Assembly: GCF_000725625.1 (NCBI RefSeq)
Contig: NZ_JOHS01000049.1
Location: forward strand, 1-64,000
Length of the DNA: 64,000 bases
Reading direction: 5' to 3'
From: Streptomyces sp. NRRL F-6676
GTDB taxonomy: Bacteria; Actinomycetota; Actinomycetes; Streptomycetales; Streptomycetaceae
The notes beneath the pieces were generated by a model, which saw only the letters and a list, made by a program, of their open reading frames with translations, ran no database searches and had not been told where the DNA came from. The position numbers and the translations under genes were made by a program. Below are positions 21,917 to 35,232 of this stretch, piece after piece; position 1 is the stretch's first letter, and every line of letters begins with the position of its first letter.

Positions 21917-22771
21917 TCAAGAGGCCGCCACAGCCGCCCTGACCTCCTCCGCGAAGCGGTCCGAGGCCGTCCGCAGTGCCCCGGCGTCGGGCCCGTGCCG
22001 GAGCACGCCCCGGCTGACGTTGGGCACGACGTTGCGCAGCGCCGCACCGAAGACGCGCGGGAGATCGGCCGGGGTGGCCCCCTGGGCGCCGATGCCGGGC
22101 GCGAGGAGCGGACCGTTGACCGCCAGGTCGTACGACGACAGGTCGCCGAGCGTCGCGCCGACGACCGCGCCGAAGGAACCCAGCGGCTCCTCCCCTGCGT
22201 TCTCGGCGGCCAGGTGCGCCAGGACCGTGGCGCCCACGTTCCGCCCCCCGCCCTCGCCGGCGCGCACCGCGTGCTGCACCTCGTCGCCCTCCGGGTTGGA
22301 GGTGAGCGCCAGGACGAAGAGTCCGGCGCCGCTCTCCCGGGCCAGCTCCACGGCGGGCCGCAGCGACCCGTAGCCCAGGTACGGCGAGACGGTGAGCGCG
22401 TCCGAGAACAGGGGCGCGTCCTTGTGCAGGAAGGCCTCGGCGTAGGCGGCCATGGTGGAGCCGATGTCGCCGCGCTTGGCGTCCATGACGACGAGCGCAC
22501 CGGCCGCCCGGGCCTCCTGCACCGACTTCTCCAGGACGGCGATGCCGCGCGAGCCGAAGCGTTCGAAGAACGCGCTCTGCGGCTTCAGGACGGCGACCCG
22601 GCCGGCCACGGCCTCGACGACCGTGCGGCTGAACCGCTCCAGGCCGGCCACGTCGTCGTTCAGGCCCCAGTCGGCCAGCAGGGAGGCGTGCGGGTCGATG
22701 CCGACGCACAGCGGTCCGCGCTCGTCCATGGCACGGCGCAGGCGGGCGCCGAAGGGTTCCAGGACTGTCAT
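21917..22771 (-). CDS. pyrF: Orotidine 5'-phosphate decarboxylase
   Basis: The 284-residue type 2 OMP decarboxylase catalyses the last step of UMP synthesis. It shows [17 protein letters not shown] near the N-terminus and the catalytic lysine segment [20 protein letters not shown]. The longer actinobacterial/type 2 form is expected to be about 280 residues. Its ATG overlaps the pyrD stop by four bases (ATGA), showing translational coupling. A hairpin follows the gene. Confidence 0.96.
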   Translation of the reverse strand: MTVLEPFGARLRRAMDERGPLCVGIDPHASLLADWGLNDDVAGLERFSRTVVEAVAGRVAVLKPQSAFFERFGSRGIAVLEKSVQEARAAGALVVMDAKRGDIGSTMAAYAEAFLHKDAPLFSDALTVSPYLGYGSLRPAVELARESGAGLFVLALTSNPEGDEVQHAVRAGEGGGRNVGATVLAHLAAENAGEEPLGSFGAVVGATLGDLSSYDLAVNGPLLAPGIGAQGATPADLPRVFGAALRNVVPNVSRGVLRHGPDAGALRTASDRFAEEVRAAVAAS

Positions 22772-23874
22772 GTCGTCGTCCTCACGTCGGCGCCGACCGC
22801 GTCGGCGAGGGTGGCGTACGGGCTGGTGCGCAGGCGGGCGGCGAGGCCCTTGTGGATCGCGCGGCCCCAGAAGGGGCCCTGGTAGATGAAGGCGCTGTAG
22901 CCCTGGACCAGGGTGGCGCCGGCCAGGATGCGCTGCCAGACGTCCTCGGCGTCCTCGATGCCGCCGACGCCGACCAGGGTGACGCGGTCGCCCACGCGCG
23001 CGTGCAGGCGGCGCAGCACCTGAAGGGAGCGTTCCTTGAGCGGGGCGCCGGAAAGGCCGCCGGTCTCCTTCACCACGGAGGCGTCGGCGCGCAGTCCGAG
23101 GCCCTCGCGGGCGACGGTGGTGTTGGTGGCGATGATCCCGTCCAGGCCGAGTTCCACGGCGAGGTCGGCGACGGCGTCCACGTCCTCGTCGTTCAGGTCG
23201 GGCGCGATCTTGACCAGCAGGGGCACCCGGCGTCCGGTCACCACGCGGTCGGCGGCCTCCCGCACGGCCGTCAGCAGCGGGCGCAGCGCCTCGGTGGCCT
23301 GGAGGTCGCGCAGGCCGGGGGTGTTGGGCGAGGAGACGTTGACGACGAGGTAGTCGGCGTGCGGGGCGAGCCGCTCGGCGGACTTCACGTAGTCGGCGAC
23401 GGCCTCACCCTCCGGGACGACCTTGGTCTTGCCGATGTTGACGCCGAGCACCGTGCGGAAGACGGGGGTACGGGCGGCCAGGCGGGCGGCGACGGCGGCG
23501 GAGCCGTCGTTGTTGAAGCCCATGCGGTTGATCAGCGCCCGGTCCGGCACCAGGCGGAACAGCCGTTTCCTCGGGTTGCCGGGCTGCGGTTCGCCGGTGA
23601 CGGTGCCGATCTCGACGTGGTCGAAGCCGAGCATCGCCAGCCCGTCGACGGCGACGGCGTTCTTGTCGAAGCCGGCGGCGAGTCCGAAGGGGCTGTGCAG
23701 GCGCAGTCCCAGCGCCTCGGTGCGCAGCTCCTTGTGGCGGGGGGCGAGGGCCGCCGCGACGAACGTGCGCAGCACGGGGACGCGGGCGACGAGGCGGATC
23801 CAGCGCACCGCCAGGTGGTGCGCGCGCTCCGGGTCCATGCGGGAGAAGACGAGCCGGAAGAAGAGCGGGTACAT
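22768..23874 (-). CDS. pyrD: Dihydroorotate dehydrogenase (quinone), class 2
   Basis: The 368-residue membrane-associated flavoenzyme oxidises dihydroorotate with quinone. The N-terminus ([26 protein letters not shown]) is the amphipathic quinone-binding helix pair of class 2 enzymes. Core motifs are [45 protein letters not shown] (catalytic Ser) and VKIAPDL. The start is ATG 23874, preceded by GAGGA. It is separated from carB by a 57-base spacer with a hairpin and overlaps pyrF by four bases. Confidence 0.97.
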   Translation of the reverse strand: MYPLFFRLVFSRMDPERAHHLAVRWIRLVARVPVLRTFVAAALAPRHKELRTEALGLRLHSPFGLAAGFDKNAVAVDGLAMLGFDHVEIGTVTGEPQPGNPRKRLFRLVPDRALINRMGFNNDGSAAVAARLAARTPVFRTVLGVNIGKTKVVPEGEAVADYVKSAERLAPHADYLVVNVSSPNTPGLRDLQATEALRPLLTAVREAADRVVTGRRVPLLVKIAPDLNDEDVDAVADLAVELGLDGIIATNTTVAREGLGLRADASVVKETGGLSGAPLKERSLQVLRRLHARVGDRVTLVGVGGIEDAEDVWQRILAGATLVQGYSAFIYQGPFWGRAIHKGLAARLRTSPYATLADAVGADVRTTT

Positions 23875-23896
23875 GTGGGTGTCGTGTCCTCATGAG

Positions 23897-23926
23897 GAGG
23901 GGGACACCGTTTCCGGTGTCCCCCTC
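23897..23926 (-). terminator. Hairpin between carB and pyrD
   Basis: A perfect 13-base-pair stem, GAGGGGGACACCG with CGGTGTCCCCCTC, has a four-base TTTC loop. It begins six bases beyond the carB stop. Since pyrD follows in the same direction within 60 bases, it may be a partial terminator or mRNA-stability element within the operon. Confidence 0.65.
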
Positions 23927-23931
23927 GTCCG

Positions 23932-27232
<3,301 letters not shown>

Positions 27233-27240
<8 letters not shown>

Positions 27241-28372
27241 GCTGGCCCTCCATCAAAGACGTGAAACGGTCGAACAGGTAGGCGGCGTCGTGCGGTCCGG
27301 CCGCCGCTTCGGGGTGGTACTGGACGCTGAAGGCCGGCTTGTCGAGGAGCTGGAGCCCCTCCACCACGTTGTCGTTGAGGCAGACGTGGGAGACCTCGGC
27401 GCGGCCGAAGGGGGTCTCGGAGACCTTGTCGGTGGGGGCGTCGACGGCGAAGCCGTGGTTGTGCGCGGTGACCTCGACCTTGCCTGTCGTACGGTCCTGC
27501 ACGGGCTGGTTGATGCCGCGGTGGCCGTACTTCAGCTTGTAGGTGCCGAAGCCGAGGGCGCGGCCGAGGAGCTGGTTGCCGAAGCAGATGCCGAACAGCG
27601 GCGTGCCGCGCTCCAGGACGCCCCGCATGAGCGAGACGGGGTGGTCGGCGGTGGCCGGGTCGCCCGGGCCGTTGGAGAAGAACACGCCGTCCGGGGCGAC
27701 CGCGTAGACCTCGTCGAGCGTGGCGGTGGCGGGCAGGACGTGCACCTCGATGCCGCGCTCGGCCATGCGATGCGGGGTCATGCCCTTGATGCCGAGGTCG
27801 ATCGCGGCGACGGTGAACCTCTTCTCACCCCGCGCCGGGACGACGTACGCCTCCGGGGTGGTGACCTCCTCGTAGAGGCTGGCGCCCTTCATCTGGGGGG
27901 CCTCCCGGACCCGGGCCAGCAGGGTGACGTCGTCCCGCACGGCGTCGCCGCTGAAGATGCCGACGCGCATGGCGCCGCGCTCGCGCAGATGGCGGGTGAG
28001 GGCGCGGGTGTCGATGCCGGAGATGCCGACGACGCCCTGGCCGGCGAGCTCCTCGTCGAGGGTGCGCCGGTTGCGCCAGCTGGAGGGCACGCGCGCGGGG
28101 TCGCGCACGACGTAGCCGGCGACCCAGATCTGCCGGGACTCGGGGTCCTCGTCGTTGACGCCGGTGTTGCCGACGTGCGGGGCGGTCATCACGACGACCT
28201 GGCGGCGGTACGAGGGGTCGGTCAGGGTCTCCTGGTAGCCGGTCATGCCGGTGGAGAACACCGCTTCGCCGAAGGTCTCCCCCACGGCCCCGTAGGCACG
28301 GCCGCGGAAGATACGGCCGTCCTCCAGGACGAGTACGGCGGGAACCTTGGCTCCCCTTGTGGAGGTGGTCAT
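27233..28372 (-). CDS. carA: Carbamoyl-phosphate synthase small subunit
   Basis: The 379-residue glutamine amidotransferase subunit has an N-terminal CPSase-small domain ([34 protein letters not shown]) and a C-terminal class I GATase with nucleophile cysteine in [16 protein letters not shown] and His/Glu in VQYHPEA. The frame is open far upstream, but ATG 28372 is the family start, with GGAG-like sequence before it. It overlaps the PH-like protein gene by four bases and carB by eight. Confidence 0.97.
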
Positions 28373-28935
28373 CGTGCGCCTTCCGTTTCCGTCTTGTCGA
28401 TCATGTGGTTCAGGGCCTCGACCCACTCCAGGTGCTCGGCCGCTCGGTCGGAGCGGAACCCGGAGTCGATCGCCTTGTCGCCGTGCCGCCAGGTGACGAC
28501 CAGCAGTCCGCCCTCGGTGAGGACCTTGCCGGCGATGCCCTTGTCGAGCCGGGCCCCGCGCAGCGCGGCGGCCGGGACGAAGAAGTCGGCCGCCCCGGGG
28601 CGTACGACGTCCAGTCCGGCGTCCGTCAGGGTGAGCTCGGCGCGGCTGCGGGTGCCCAGGCCGCGCGCGACGATGCGGTCGAGCCACTGCCCGGCGGTGG
28701 TGGAGCCGTGGTAGCGGCCGCTCATCGTCAGTCTGACCGGGCCCGGGTCCTCCGGCGCGGTGGCCAGCTCCGGAAGGTCGTTCTGGAGGGTGCCGCGCCA
28801 TTTCCAGCCCTCGCGCATCAGCCAGTAGACGAGCGCGACGACGAGGGCGATGCCGATCAGCCAGCCGATACGGGCGGCCCAGTCGGTCACTTCCGCCGAT
28901 TTCTGTTCGGCGGCCAGCAGCTTCAGAGGTGTCAC
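28369..28935 (-). CDS. PH-like domain membrane protein of the pyr operon
   Basis: The 188-residue protein has one transmembrane helix (about residues 24-41, [18 protein letters not shown]) followed by a soluble domain of about 140 residues. I take this domain to be the PH-like bacterial domain found in orthologues at the same place in mycobacterial and streptomycete pyr operons. The function is unknown. It overlaps pyrC and carA by four bases each (ATGA), so it is an obligate member of the transcript. This conserved embedding suggests a role tied to pyrimidine supply at the membrane, which is inference. Confidence 0.85.
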   Translation of the reverse strand: MTPLKLLAAEQKSAEVTDWAARIGWLIGIALVVALVYWLMREGWKWRGTLQNDLPELATAPEDPGPVRLTMSGRYHGSTTAGQWLDRIVARGLGTRSRAELTLTDAGLDVVRPGAADFFVPAAALRGARLDKGIAGKVLTEGGLLVVTWRHGDKAIDSGFRSDRAAEHLEWVEALNHMIDKTETEGAR

Positions 28936-30227
28936 GTGAGCTTCCCGTCGACGAGCGTGGCCTTGCCCCGGAGCCAGGTGTGGGTGACACGGCCCGGCAG
29001 CACGCGGCCCTCGTACGGGGTGTTGCGGCTGCGCGAGGCGAAGCCCGCGGGGTCCACCTGCCCACGGTATGCCGTGTCGACCAGGGTGAGGTTGGCGGGC
29101 TCACCTGCCGAGACGGGGCGGCCGTGGCCGTGCGCCTGTCCGATCTCGGCGGGCGTGACGGACATGCGCGCGGCGACTCCGGCCCAGTCCAGCAGTCCGG
29201 TCTCCACCATCGTCTCCTGGACCACTGACAACGCGGTCTCCAGGCCGACCATGCCCATGGCGGCGGCGGCCCACTCGCAGTCCTTGTCCTCGTGCGGGTG
29301 CGGGGCGTGGTCGGTGGCGACGATGTCGATCGTGCCGTCGGCCAGCGCCTCGCGCAGCGCCCGCACGTCGGCCTCGGTGCGCAGCGGCGGGTTGACCTTG
29401 TAGACCGGGTTGTAGCTGCGCACCAGTTCGTCGGTGAGGAGCAGGTGGTGCGGGGTCACCTCGGCGGTGACCCGGATGCCGCGGGACTTCGCCCAGCGGA
29501 CGATCTCGACGCTGCCCGCGGTGGACAGGTGGCAGATGTGGACGCGGGAGCCGACGTGGTCGGCGAGCAGCACGTCCCGGGCGATGACCGACTCCTCGGC
29601 GACGGCCGGCCAGCCGCCGAGGCCGAGCTCGGCGGAGACGACGCCCTCGTTCATCTGGGCGCCCTCGGTGAGCCGCGGTTCCTGGGCGTGCTGGGCGACG
29701 ACGCCGCCGAAGGCCTTCACGTACTCCAGGGCGCGGCGCATGATCACGGCGTCGTGGACGCACTTGCCGTCGTCGGAGAAGACGGTGACGCCGGCCGCCG
29801 AGTCGTGCATGGCGCCGAGCTCGGCGAGCTTCTTGCCGTCCAGGCCGACGGTGACGGCGCCGATGGGCTGTACGTCGCAGTAGCCGTGTTCCCGGCCGAG
29901 TCGGTACACCTGTTCGACCACGCCGGCGGTGTCGGCGACGGGGAAGGTGTTGGCCATGGCGAAGACGGCCGTGTAGCCGCCGGAGGCGGCCGCGCGGGTG
30001 CCGGTCAGCACCGTCTCGGAGTCCTCGCGGCCGGGCTCGCGCAGATGGGTGTGCAGGTCGACCAGGCCCGGCAGCAGCACCTTGCCGTCGGCCTCGACGA
30101 TCTCCGCGCCCCCGGTGGCGTCGGCGGGGAGGTCCGTGCCGATCTGCGTGATCGTTTCGCCGTCGATCAGGACGTCCTGGGGCGCGCCGCCGAGCACCTT
30201 CGCACCGCGGATCAGGGTCTTGCTCAT
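28932..30227 (-). CDS. pyrC: Dihydroorotase
   Basis: The 431-residue zinc amidohydrolase (type I) cyclises carbamoyl-aspartate to dihydroorotate. Metal-binding [11 protein letters not shown] (His59 and His61) follows an N-terminal beta-sandwich. Later ligands are in [18 protein letters not shown] and [13 protein letters not shown] 30227 follows the pyrB stop by five bases and carries GAGGAGAAG upstream. The gene overlaps the PH-like membrane protein gene by four bases. Confidence 0.97.
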   Translation of the reverse strand: MSKTLIRGAKVLGGAPQDVLIDGETITQIGTDLPADATGGAEIVEADGKVLLPGLVDLHTHLREPGREDSETVLTGTRAAASGGYTAVFAMANTFPVADTAGVVEQVYRLGREHGYCDVQPIGAVTVGLDGKKLAELGAMHDSAAGVTVFSDDGKCVHDAVIMRRALEYVKAFGGVVAQHAQEPRLTEGAQMNEGVVSAELGLGGWPAVAEESVIARDVLLADHVGSRVHICHLSTAGSVEIVRWAKSRGIRVTAEVTPHHLLLTDELVRSYNPVYKVNPPLRTEADVRALREALADGTIDIVATDHAPHPHEDKDCEWAAAAMGMVGLETALSVVQETMVETGLLDWAGVAARMSVTPAEIGQAHGHGRPVSAGEPANLTLVDTAYRGQVDPAGFASRSRNTPYEGRVLPGRVTHTWLRGKATLVDGKLT

Positions 30228-30232
30228 GCCGG

Positions 30233-31213
30233 TCACTTCTCCTCGGTGGTGCGGGCGTGCGGGACGGCGGGTTCGTTGCCGCCCAGCAGCAGGTACAGGA
30301 CGGCCATGCGGATCGAGACGCCGTTGGCGACCTGCTCGACGGCGGTGCAGCGCGGCGAGTCGGCGACCTCGGCGGTGATCTCCATGCCGCGGACCATCGG
30401 GCCGGGGTGCATCACGATGGCCTGTTCGGGCATCCGCGCCATGCGGTCGGCGTCGAGGCCGTAGCGGCGGGAGTACTCGCGCTCGGTCGGGAAGAACGCG
30501 GCGTTCATGCGTTCGCGCTGCACGCGGAGCAGCATCACCGCGTCGGACTTGGGGAGCGTCGAGTCGAGGTCGTAGGAGACCTCGCAGGGCCAGCTCTCGA
30601 TGCCGACGGGGAGCAGGGTGGGCGGGGCGACCAGGGTGACCTCGGCGCCGAGCGTGTGCAGCAGGTCGACGTTGGAGCGGGCGACCCGGCTGTGCAGGAT
30701 GTCGCCGACGAGCGTGATGCGCTTGCCCGCCAGGTCCCGGCCGAGCCCCGCGTCCCGGCCGACCAGGCGGCGGCGCATGGTGAAGGCGTCCAGGAGGGCC
30801 TGGGTGGGGTGCTGGTGAGTGCCGTCGCCCGCGTTGATCACGGCGGCGTCGATCCAGCCGGAGTTCGCCAGCCGGTAGGGGGCGCCGGAGGCGCCGTGCC
30901 GGATGACGACGGCGTCGACGCCCATCGCCTCCAGGGTCTGCGCGGTGTCCTTCAGGGACTCCCCCTTGGACACGCTGGAGCCCTTGGCGGTGAAGTTGAT
31001 GACGTCCGCGGACAGGCGTTTCTCGGCGGCCTCGAAGGAGATCCGGGTGCGGGTCGAGTCCTCGAAGAAGAGGTTGACGACGGTACGGCCGCGCAGGGTG
31101 GGCAGTTTCTTGATCGGCCGGTCGGCGACCCGGGCCATCTCCTCGGCGGTGTCGAGGATCAGGACGGCGTCGTCGCGGGTGAGGTCGGCGGCCGAGATGA
31201 GATGACGCTGCAT
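30233..31213 (-). CDS. pyrB: Aspartate carbamoyltransferase catalytic subunit
   Basis: The 326-residue enzyme condenses carbamoyl phosphate with aspartate. The carbamoyl-phosphate site is [13 protein letters not shown] (about residues 49-61), with further motifs [14 protein letters not shown] and HPGPMVRG. No regulatory subunit gene (pyrI) is present. The start is ATG 31213. The 231-base gap to pyrR (31214-31444) contains short GGTTCCGG/GGTCCGG direct repeats and a Gly/Arg-like GC-rich stretch, but no gene or clear promoter. Confidence 0.97.
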   Translation of the reverse strand: MQRHLISAADLTRDDAVLILDTAEEMARVADRPIKKLPTLRGRTVVNLFFEDSTRTRISFEAAEKRLSADVINFTAKGSSVSKGESLKDTAQTLEAMGVDAVVIRHGASGAPYRLANSGWIDAAVINAGDGTHQHPTQALLDAFTMRRRLVGRDAGLGRDLAGKRITLVGDILHSRVARSNVDLLHTLGAEVTLVAPPTLLPVGIESWPCEVSYDLDSTLPKSDAVMLLRVQRERMNAAFFPTEREYSRRYGLDADRMARMPEQAIVMHPGPMVRGMEITAEVADSPRCTAVEQVANGVSIRMAVLYLLLGGNEPAVPHARTTEEK

Positions 31214-31444
31214 CTTTTTCAGGCTCCGTAGGGCGGTTCGGGGCAGGGGGCCGGGGTCCGGGGCTCGGCGTCCGGGAGGCGGGGTGCCTCGCGGTCACGG
31301 GGTCCGGCGGCGGTTCTTCCGGTCCGGTTCCGGGAGCGGTTTCCGGGTCCGGTTCCTCCGGTGGCGGGCGGCACGCGCGCGGGCGCACGCGTGCCCGGCG
31401 GAGCTCGCTCGCGGCAGGCGTACGACGGTGCCGTACGCCGACAG

Positions 31445-32119
<675 letters not shown>

Positions 32120-32297
32120 ACGTCGGATTTGCGCCATCCACGCTACCAGGTCGCTCGGCGGGCCTCGCCCGGCCCCCCGCCTGCCGCCCGCCCCCGCCCG
32201 ACCCGCCGTCCGGTCACCCCCTCGGCCGCCGGATCTCACCCGAACGGCGTCACCGCCCGTCGTCCGTACGCGGAAGGGTCGGGCCGACCGATTCCGC

Positions 32298-32327
32298 TTG
32301 ACGGGGCAGAGTCACGCTGCGTAACCT
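32298..32327 (+). promoter_or_regulatory. bldD promoter
   Basis: TTGACG (32298-32303), an 18-base spacer and TAACCT (32322-32327) form a vegetative HrdB-type promoter about 60 bases upstream of the bldD ATG. The expected transcription start is near 32334, inside the BldD box. The rest of the 312-base pyrR-bldD divergent region (32075-32386) holds the pyrR leader element and otherwise only GC-rich sequence. Confidence 0.65.
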
Positions 32328-32339
32328 CACAGTGAGTCA
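32327..32339 (+). promoter_or_regulatory. BldD autoregulatory box
   Basis: TCACAGTGAGTCA matches the palindromic BldD consensus TnACnC(A/T)GnGTnA in all but one defined position and contains the AGTGA/TCAC half sites. It overlaps the predicted bldD transcription start. bldD is known to be repressed by its own product in Streptomyces, so this is the expected autoregulatory operator. Confidence 0.75.
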
Positions 32340-32386
32340 CCAGCCGCGCGGCCGCGCCGCACGTCGACACAGTGTCCGGGAGCCAT

Positions 32387-32886
32387 ATGTCCAGCGAATA
32401 CGCCAAACAGCTCGGGGCCAAGCTCCGGGCCATCCGCACCCAGCAGGGGCTGTCCCTCCACGGTGTCGAGGAGAAGTCCCAGGGCCGCTGGAAGGCCGTC
32501 GTCGTCGGTTCGTACGAACGCGGCGACCGCGCCGTCACCGTGCAGCGCCTCGCCGAGCTGGCGGACTTCTACGGGGTCCCGGTGCAGGAGCTGCTGCCGG
32601 GCACCACGCCGGGCGGGGCCGCCGAGCCGCCGCCGAAGCTCGTCCTGGACCTGGAGCGGCTGGCCACGGTCCCGGCGGAGAAGGCCGGCCCCTTGCAGCG
32701 CTACGCGGCGACGATCCAGTCCCAGCGCGGCGACTACAACGGCAAGGTGCTCTCCATCCGCCAGGACGACCTGCGGACACTCGCCGTCATCTACGCCAGT
32801 CGCCCTCGGTCCTCACCGAGCAGCTGATCAACTGGGGCGTCCTGGACGCGGACGCGCGCCGCGCGGTCGCCCACGAGGACGCCTGA
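32387..32886 (+). pseudogene. bldD: BldD master developmental regulator, C-terminus frameshifted
   Basis: BldD represses sporulation genes during vegetative growth when dimerised by a c-di-GMP tetramer. The N-terminal helix-turn-helix domain (about 1-79, MSSEYAKQLGAKLRAIRTQQ...) is intact. The effector domain still has the c-di-GMP signature RGD at 114-116 and RQDD at 125-128. After Tyr136 the frame changes: the read frame gives ten foreign residues (ASRPRSSPSS) and stops at 32827. The native ending, QSPSVLTEQLINWGVLDADARRAVAHEDA, continues in another frame to 32886. Inserting one A between 32795 and 32796 (TACGCCAGTCG to TACGACCAGTCG) restores a 166-residue protein. As sequenced, the protein is 146 residues and lacks the last helices of the effector domain. 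Confidence 0.9.
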
Positions 32887-32909
32887 CCGGCGGCCCCACG
32901 CAGAAACGT

Positions 32910-32959
32910 GCCGCCGGGGTGGCGGGAAACCTTCTCGGTTCTCCCGCCACCCCGGCGGC
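32910..32959. terminator. Bidirectional terminator between bldD and nusB
   Basis: A perfect 18-base-pair stem, GCCGCCGGGGTGGCGGGA with TCCCGCCACCCCGGCGGC, has a 14-base loop that can itself pair AACC with GGTT. It is followed by TTTGTGTGG on the plus strand. It sits between two convergent genes and serves both. Confidence 0.85.
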
Positions 32960-32981
32960 TTTGTGTGGTGCTGCGGCGGGG

Positions 32982-33410
32982 CTACGCGCGCCGAAGCGAC
33001 GGCTTGAGCTCCTTCAGGCGGCCCAGGAGGCCGTTGACGAAGGCCGGTGACTCGTCCGTGGAGAACTCCTTGGCGAGCTGCACCATCTCGTCGAGGACCA
33101 CCGCGTCCGGGGTCTCGTCGACCCAGATCAGCTCGTACGCGCCGAGCCGCAGGATGTTGCGGTCGACCACCGGCATCCGGTCCAGCGTCCAGCCGACCGC
33201 GTACTGCGCGAGCAGTTCGTCGATCCGCGGCGCGTATTCCGCGTAGCCCTCGACGAGCTGCATCGTGTACTCGCTGACCGGCGGCTGCCGGGTGTCGCTC
33301 CGGGAGAGCGTGACCCAGTCCGCGAGCACGGTCAGGACATCGGCGCCACGCTGGTCGCCCTCGAAGAGGATCTGGAAGGCGCGCTTGCGGGCCGTGTTAC
33401 GGGCAGCCAC
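32982..33410 (-). CDS. nusB: Transcription antitermination factor NusB
   Basis: The 142-residue all-helical RNA-binding protein is part of the rRNA antitermination complex with NusE. The N-terminus RNTARKRAFQILFEGDQRG and the C-terminal LDEMVQLAKEFSTDESPAFVNGLLGRL are standard NusB signatures. It starts two bases after the efp stop, so efp and nusB are one transcript. A bidirectional terminator follows. Confidence 0.96.
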   Translation of the reverse strand: MAARNTARKRAFQILFEGDQRGADVLTVLADWVTLSRSDTRQPPVSEYTMQLVEGYAEYAPRIDELLAQYAVGWTLDRMPVVDRNILRLGAYELIWVDETPDAVVLDEMVQLAKEFSTDESPAFVNGLLGRLKELKPSLRRA

Positions 33411-33412
33411 GG

Positions 33413-33979
33413 TTAGCTGTTCACCCGGCCGAGGTAGTCACTCGAACGGGTGTCGACCTTGATCTTCTCACCGGTGGTGATGAAGAGCGGGACCTGGATC
33501 TGGTGGCCGGTCTCCAGCGTGGCGGGCTTGGTGCCACCGGTGGAGCGGTCGCCCTGGACGCCCGGCTCGGTCTCCTGGACCGTCAGCTCGACGGCGGCCG
33601 GCAGCTCGACGAAGAGCACCTCGCCCTCGTGCTGCGCGACGGTGGCCTCGAAGCCCTCGATCAGGAAGTTGGCGGCGTCGCCGACGGCCTTGCGGTCGAC
33701 CATGAGCTGGTCGTAGGTCTCCATGTCCATGAAGACGAAGTAGTCGCCGTCCATGTAGGAGAACTGCATGTCGCGCTTGTCGACAGTGGCCGTCTCGACC
33801 TTGACGCCGGCGTTGAACGTCTTGTCGACGACCTTGCCGGAGAGCACGTTCTTGAGCTTGGTGCGCACGAATGCCGGGCCCTTGCCGGGCTTGACGTGCT
33901 GGAACTCGACGACGGACCAGAGCTGGCCGCCTTCGAGCTTGAGCACCAGGCCGTTCTTGAGGTCGTTCGTGGAAGCCAC
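33413..33979 (-). CDS. efp: Translation elongation factor P
   Basis: The 188-residue protein rescues ribosomes stalled at polyproline. It has the KOW-like N-domain and two OB domains. The tip loop reads [10 protein letters not shown], the PGKGP loop type reported for actinobacterial EF-P that works without lysine modification. No yjeA/yeiP-type modification gene is nearby. GTG 33979 ([10 protein letters not shown]) gives the canonical length. The frame is open to 34123, but the extra residues are not family-like. It is downstream of an M24 peptidase-like gene and upstream of nusB, a very conserved arrangement. Confidence 0.97.
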   Translation of the reverse strand: MASTNDLKNGLVLKLEGGQLWSVVEFQHVKPGKGPAFVRTKLKNVLSGKVVDKTFNAGVKVETATVDKRDMQFSYMDGDYFVFMDMETYDQLMVDRKAVGDAANFLIEGFEATVAQHEGEVLFVELPAAVELTVQETEPGVQGDRSTGGTKPATLETGHQIQVPLFITTGEKIKVDTRSSDYLGRVNS

Positions 33980-34028
33980 GGTTGCGGAATCTCCTGGACT
34001 GACGTACGACCCCGGGGCACGCACCTGC

Positions 34029-35156
34029 CTAGAGGGCGAGCAGCTCCTTGGTCGTGATGGTGAGTAGCTCGGGTCCGCCGTCCGCCTCGGGGCGCACGAC
34101 GAGCGTGTCATCGATCCGGACACCTCCCCGTCCCGGGAGGTGAACCCCCGGTTCGACGGTGACCGGCACGCAAGCGTCCAGTTTACCCATGGCCGCGGGG
34201 GCCAATTGAGGGTCCTCTTCGATTTCCAGTCCTACGCCGTGTCCCGTCATCGGCGGGAGCGCGTCGCCGTGCCCTCCGGAGTCGATGACCTGGCGTGCCA
34301 CGCGGTCCACGTCCCGGCACGCCACGCCGGGTGCCAGGGCCTCGCGTCCGGCCCGCTGGGCGGCGAAGACCAGGTCGTACAGCTCGATCTGCCAGTCGGC
34401 GGGCGAGGTCCCGATGACGAACGTACGTCCGATCTCGGAGCGGTAGCCGTGGTAGGCGGCGCCGAGGCAGACGGTGAGGAAGTCGCCCTCCTCGACGCGG
34501 CGGTCGGTGGGGCGGTGACCGCGGCGGCCCGAGTGGGGGCCGGTGGCGACGGAGGTGGTGAAGGCGGGGCCGTCGGCGCCGTGATCGACCAGGCGGCGTT
34601 CCAGTTCCAGGGCGAGGTGCCGCTCGGTGCGGCCGACCAGGATCGACTCCAGGAGTTCGCCGAGCGCCTGGTCGGCGATCTCCGCGCCGACGCGCAGCAG
34701 GGAGATCTCCTCCTCGTCCTTGACGAGCCGCAGCTGCTCGACGACGCCGCCGACGTCGTCCAGGCGCAGCCGGGGCGCGACGGAGCGCAGGGCGCGGTGG
34801 CGGGCGACGGTGAGGTGGTGCTCCTCCACCGCGAGGGATTCGGCGCCCTGGCCGGCGGCCAGGTCCGCGGCGGCGACCGCCGCGTCGCCGCCGGGCGCGC
34901 CCGGGGCTCCGGTGCCGCCGGGCAGGATCTGGGTCCGCAGCGACTCGTCGAGGCGGTCGACCCCGGGCTGCGGATCGGGCGGGCCGGGACTGAGCAGCAT
35001 ATCCTCGTCGCGGCCGAGCAACAGGACCGCGCCCCTGGGCGCGGCGCCGGCGAGGTAGCGGACGTTGACGGGGCGGGAGATCAGCGCCGTCGCGCTGCCG
35101 CTCGCGCTACAGCGGTCCCTCAGGCGGTTGCGGCGGATCGCGTACACCTCGGACAT
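34029..35156 (-). CDS. M24-family (Xaa-Pro peptidase-like) protein with altered metal site
   Basis: The 375-residue protein has the two-domain layout of PepQ/aminopeptidase P: an N-terminal creatinase-like domain (1-140) and a pita-bread C-domain (145-375). The family's five metal ligands should be Asp, Asp, His, Glu, Glu. Here they read Cys230 ([13 protein letters not shown]), Glu241 (SEIGRT), His306 (GHGVGL), Glu335 (VTVEPGVH) and Asp349 (VRIDDTLVV). The substrate-site histidine that usually follows GHGVGLxI is Glu313. It may be inactive as a peptidase or bind a different metal. The start is ATG 35156. It lies 49 bases upstream of efp, a linkage shared with canonical pepQ genes. Confidence 0.85.
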   Translation of the reverse strand: MSEVYAIRRNRLRDRCSASGSATALISRPVNVRYLAGAAPRGAVLLLGRDEDMLLSPGPPDPQPGVDRLDESLRTQILPGGTGAPGAPGGDAAVAAADLAAGQGAESLAVEEHHLTVARHRALRSVAPRLRLDDVGGVVEQLRLVKDEEEISLLRVGAEIADQALGELLESILVGRTERHLALELERRLVDHGADGPAFTTSVATGPHSGRRGHRPTDRRVEEGDFLTVCLGAAYHGYRSEIGRTFVIGTSPADWQIELYDLVFAAQRAGREALAPGVACRDVDRVARQVIDSGGHGDALPPMTGHGVGLEIEEDPQLAPAAMGKLDACVPVTVEPGVHLPGRGGVRIDDTLVVRPEADGGPELLTITTKELLAL

Positions 35157-35232
35157 GTCCCGAGCCTATGGGGTGTGGGCGATTTGTGCCGGTTGGGGGC
35201 CGCCGAGCGGGCGGGGCCCACGCGCGCGGGCG

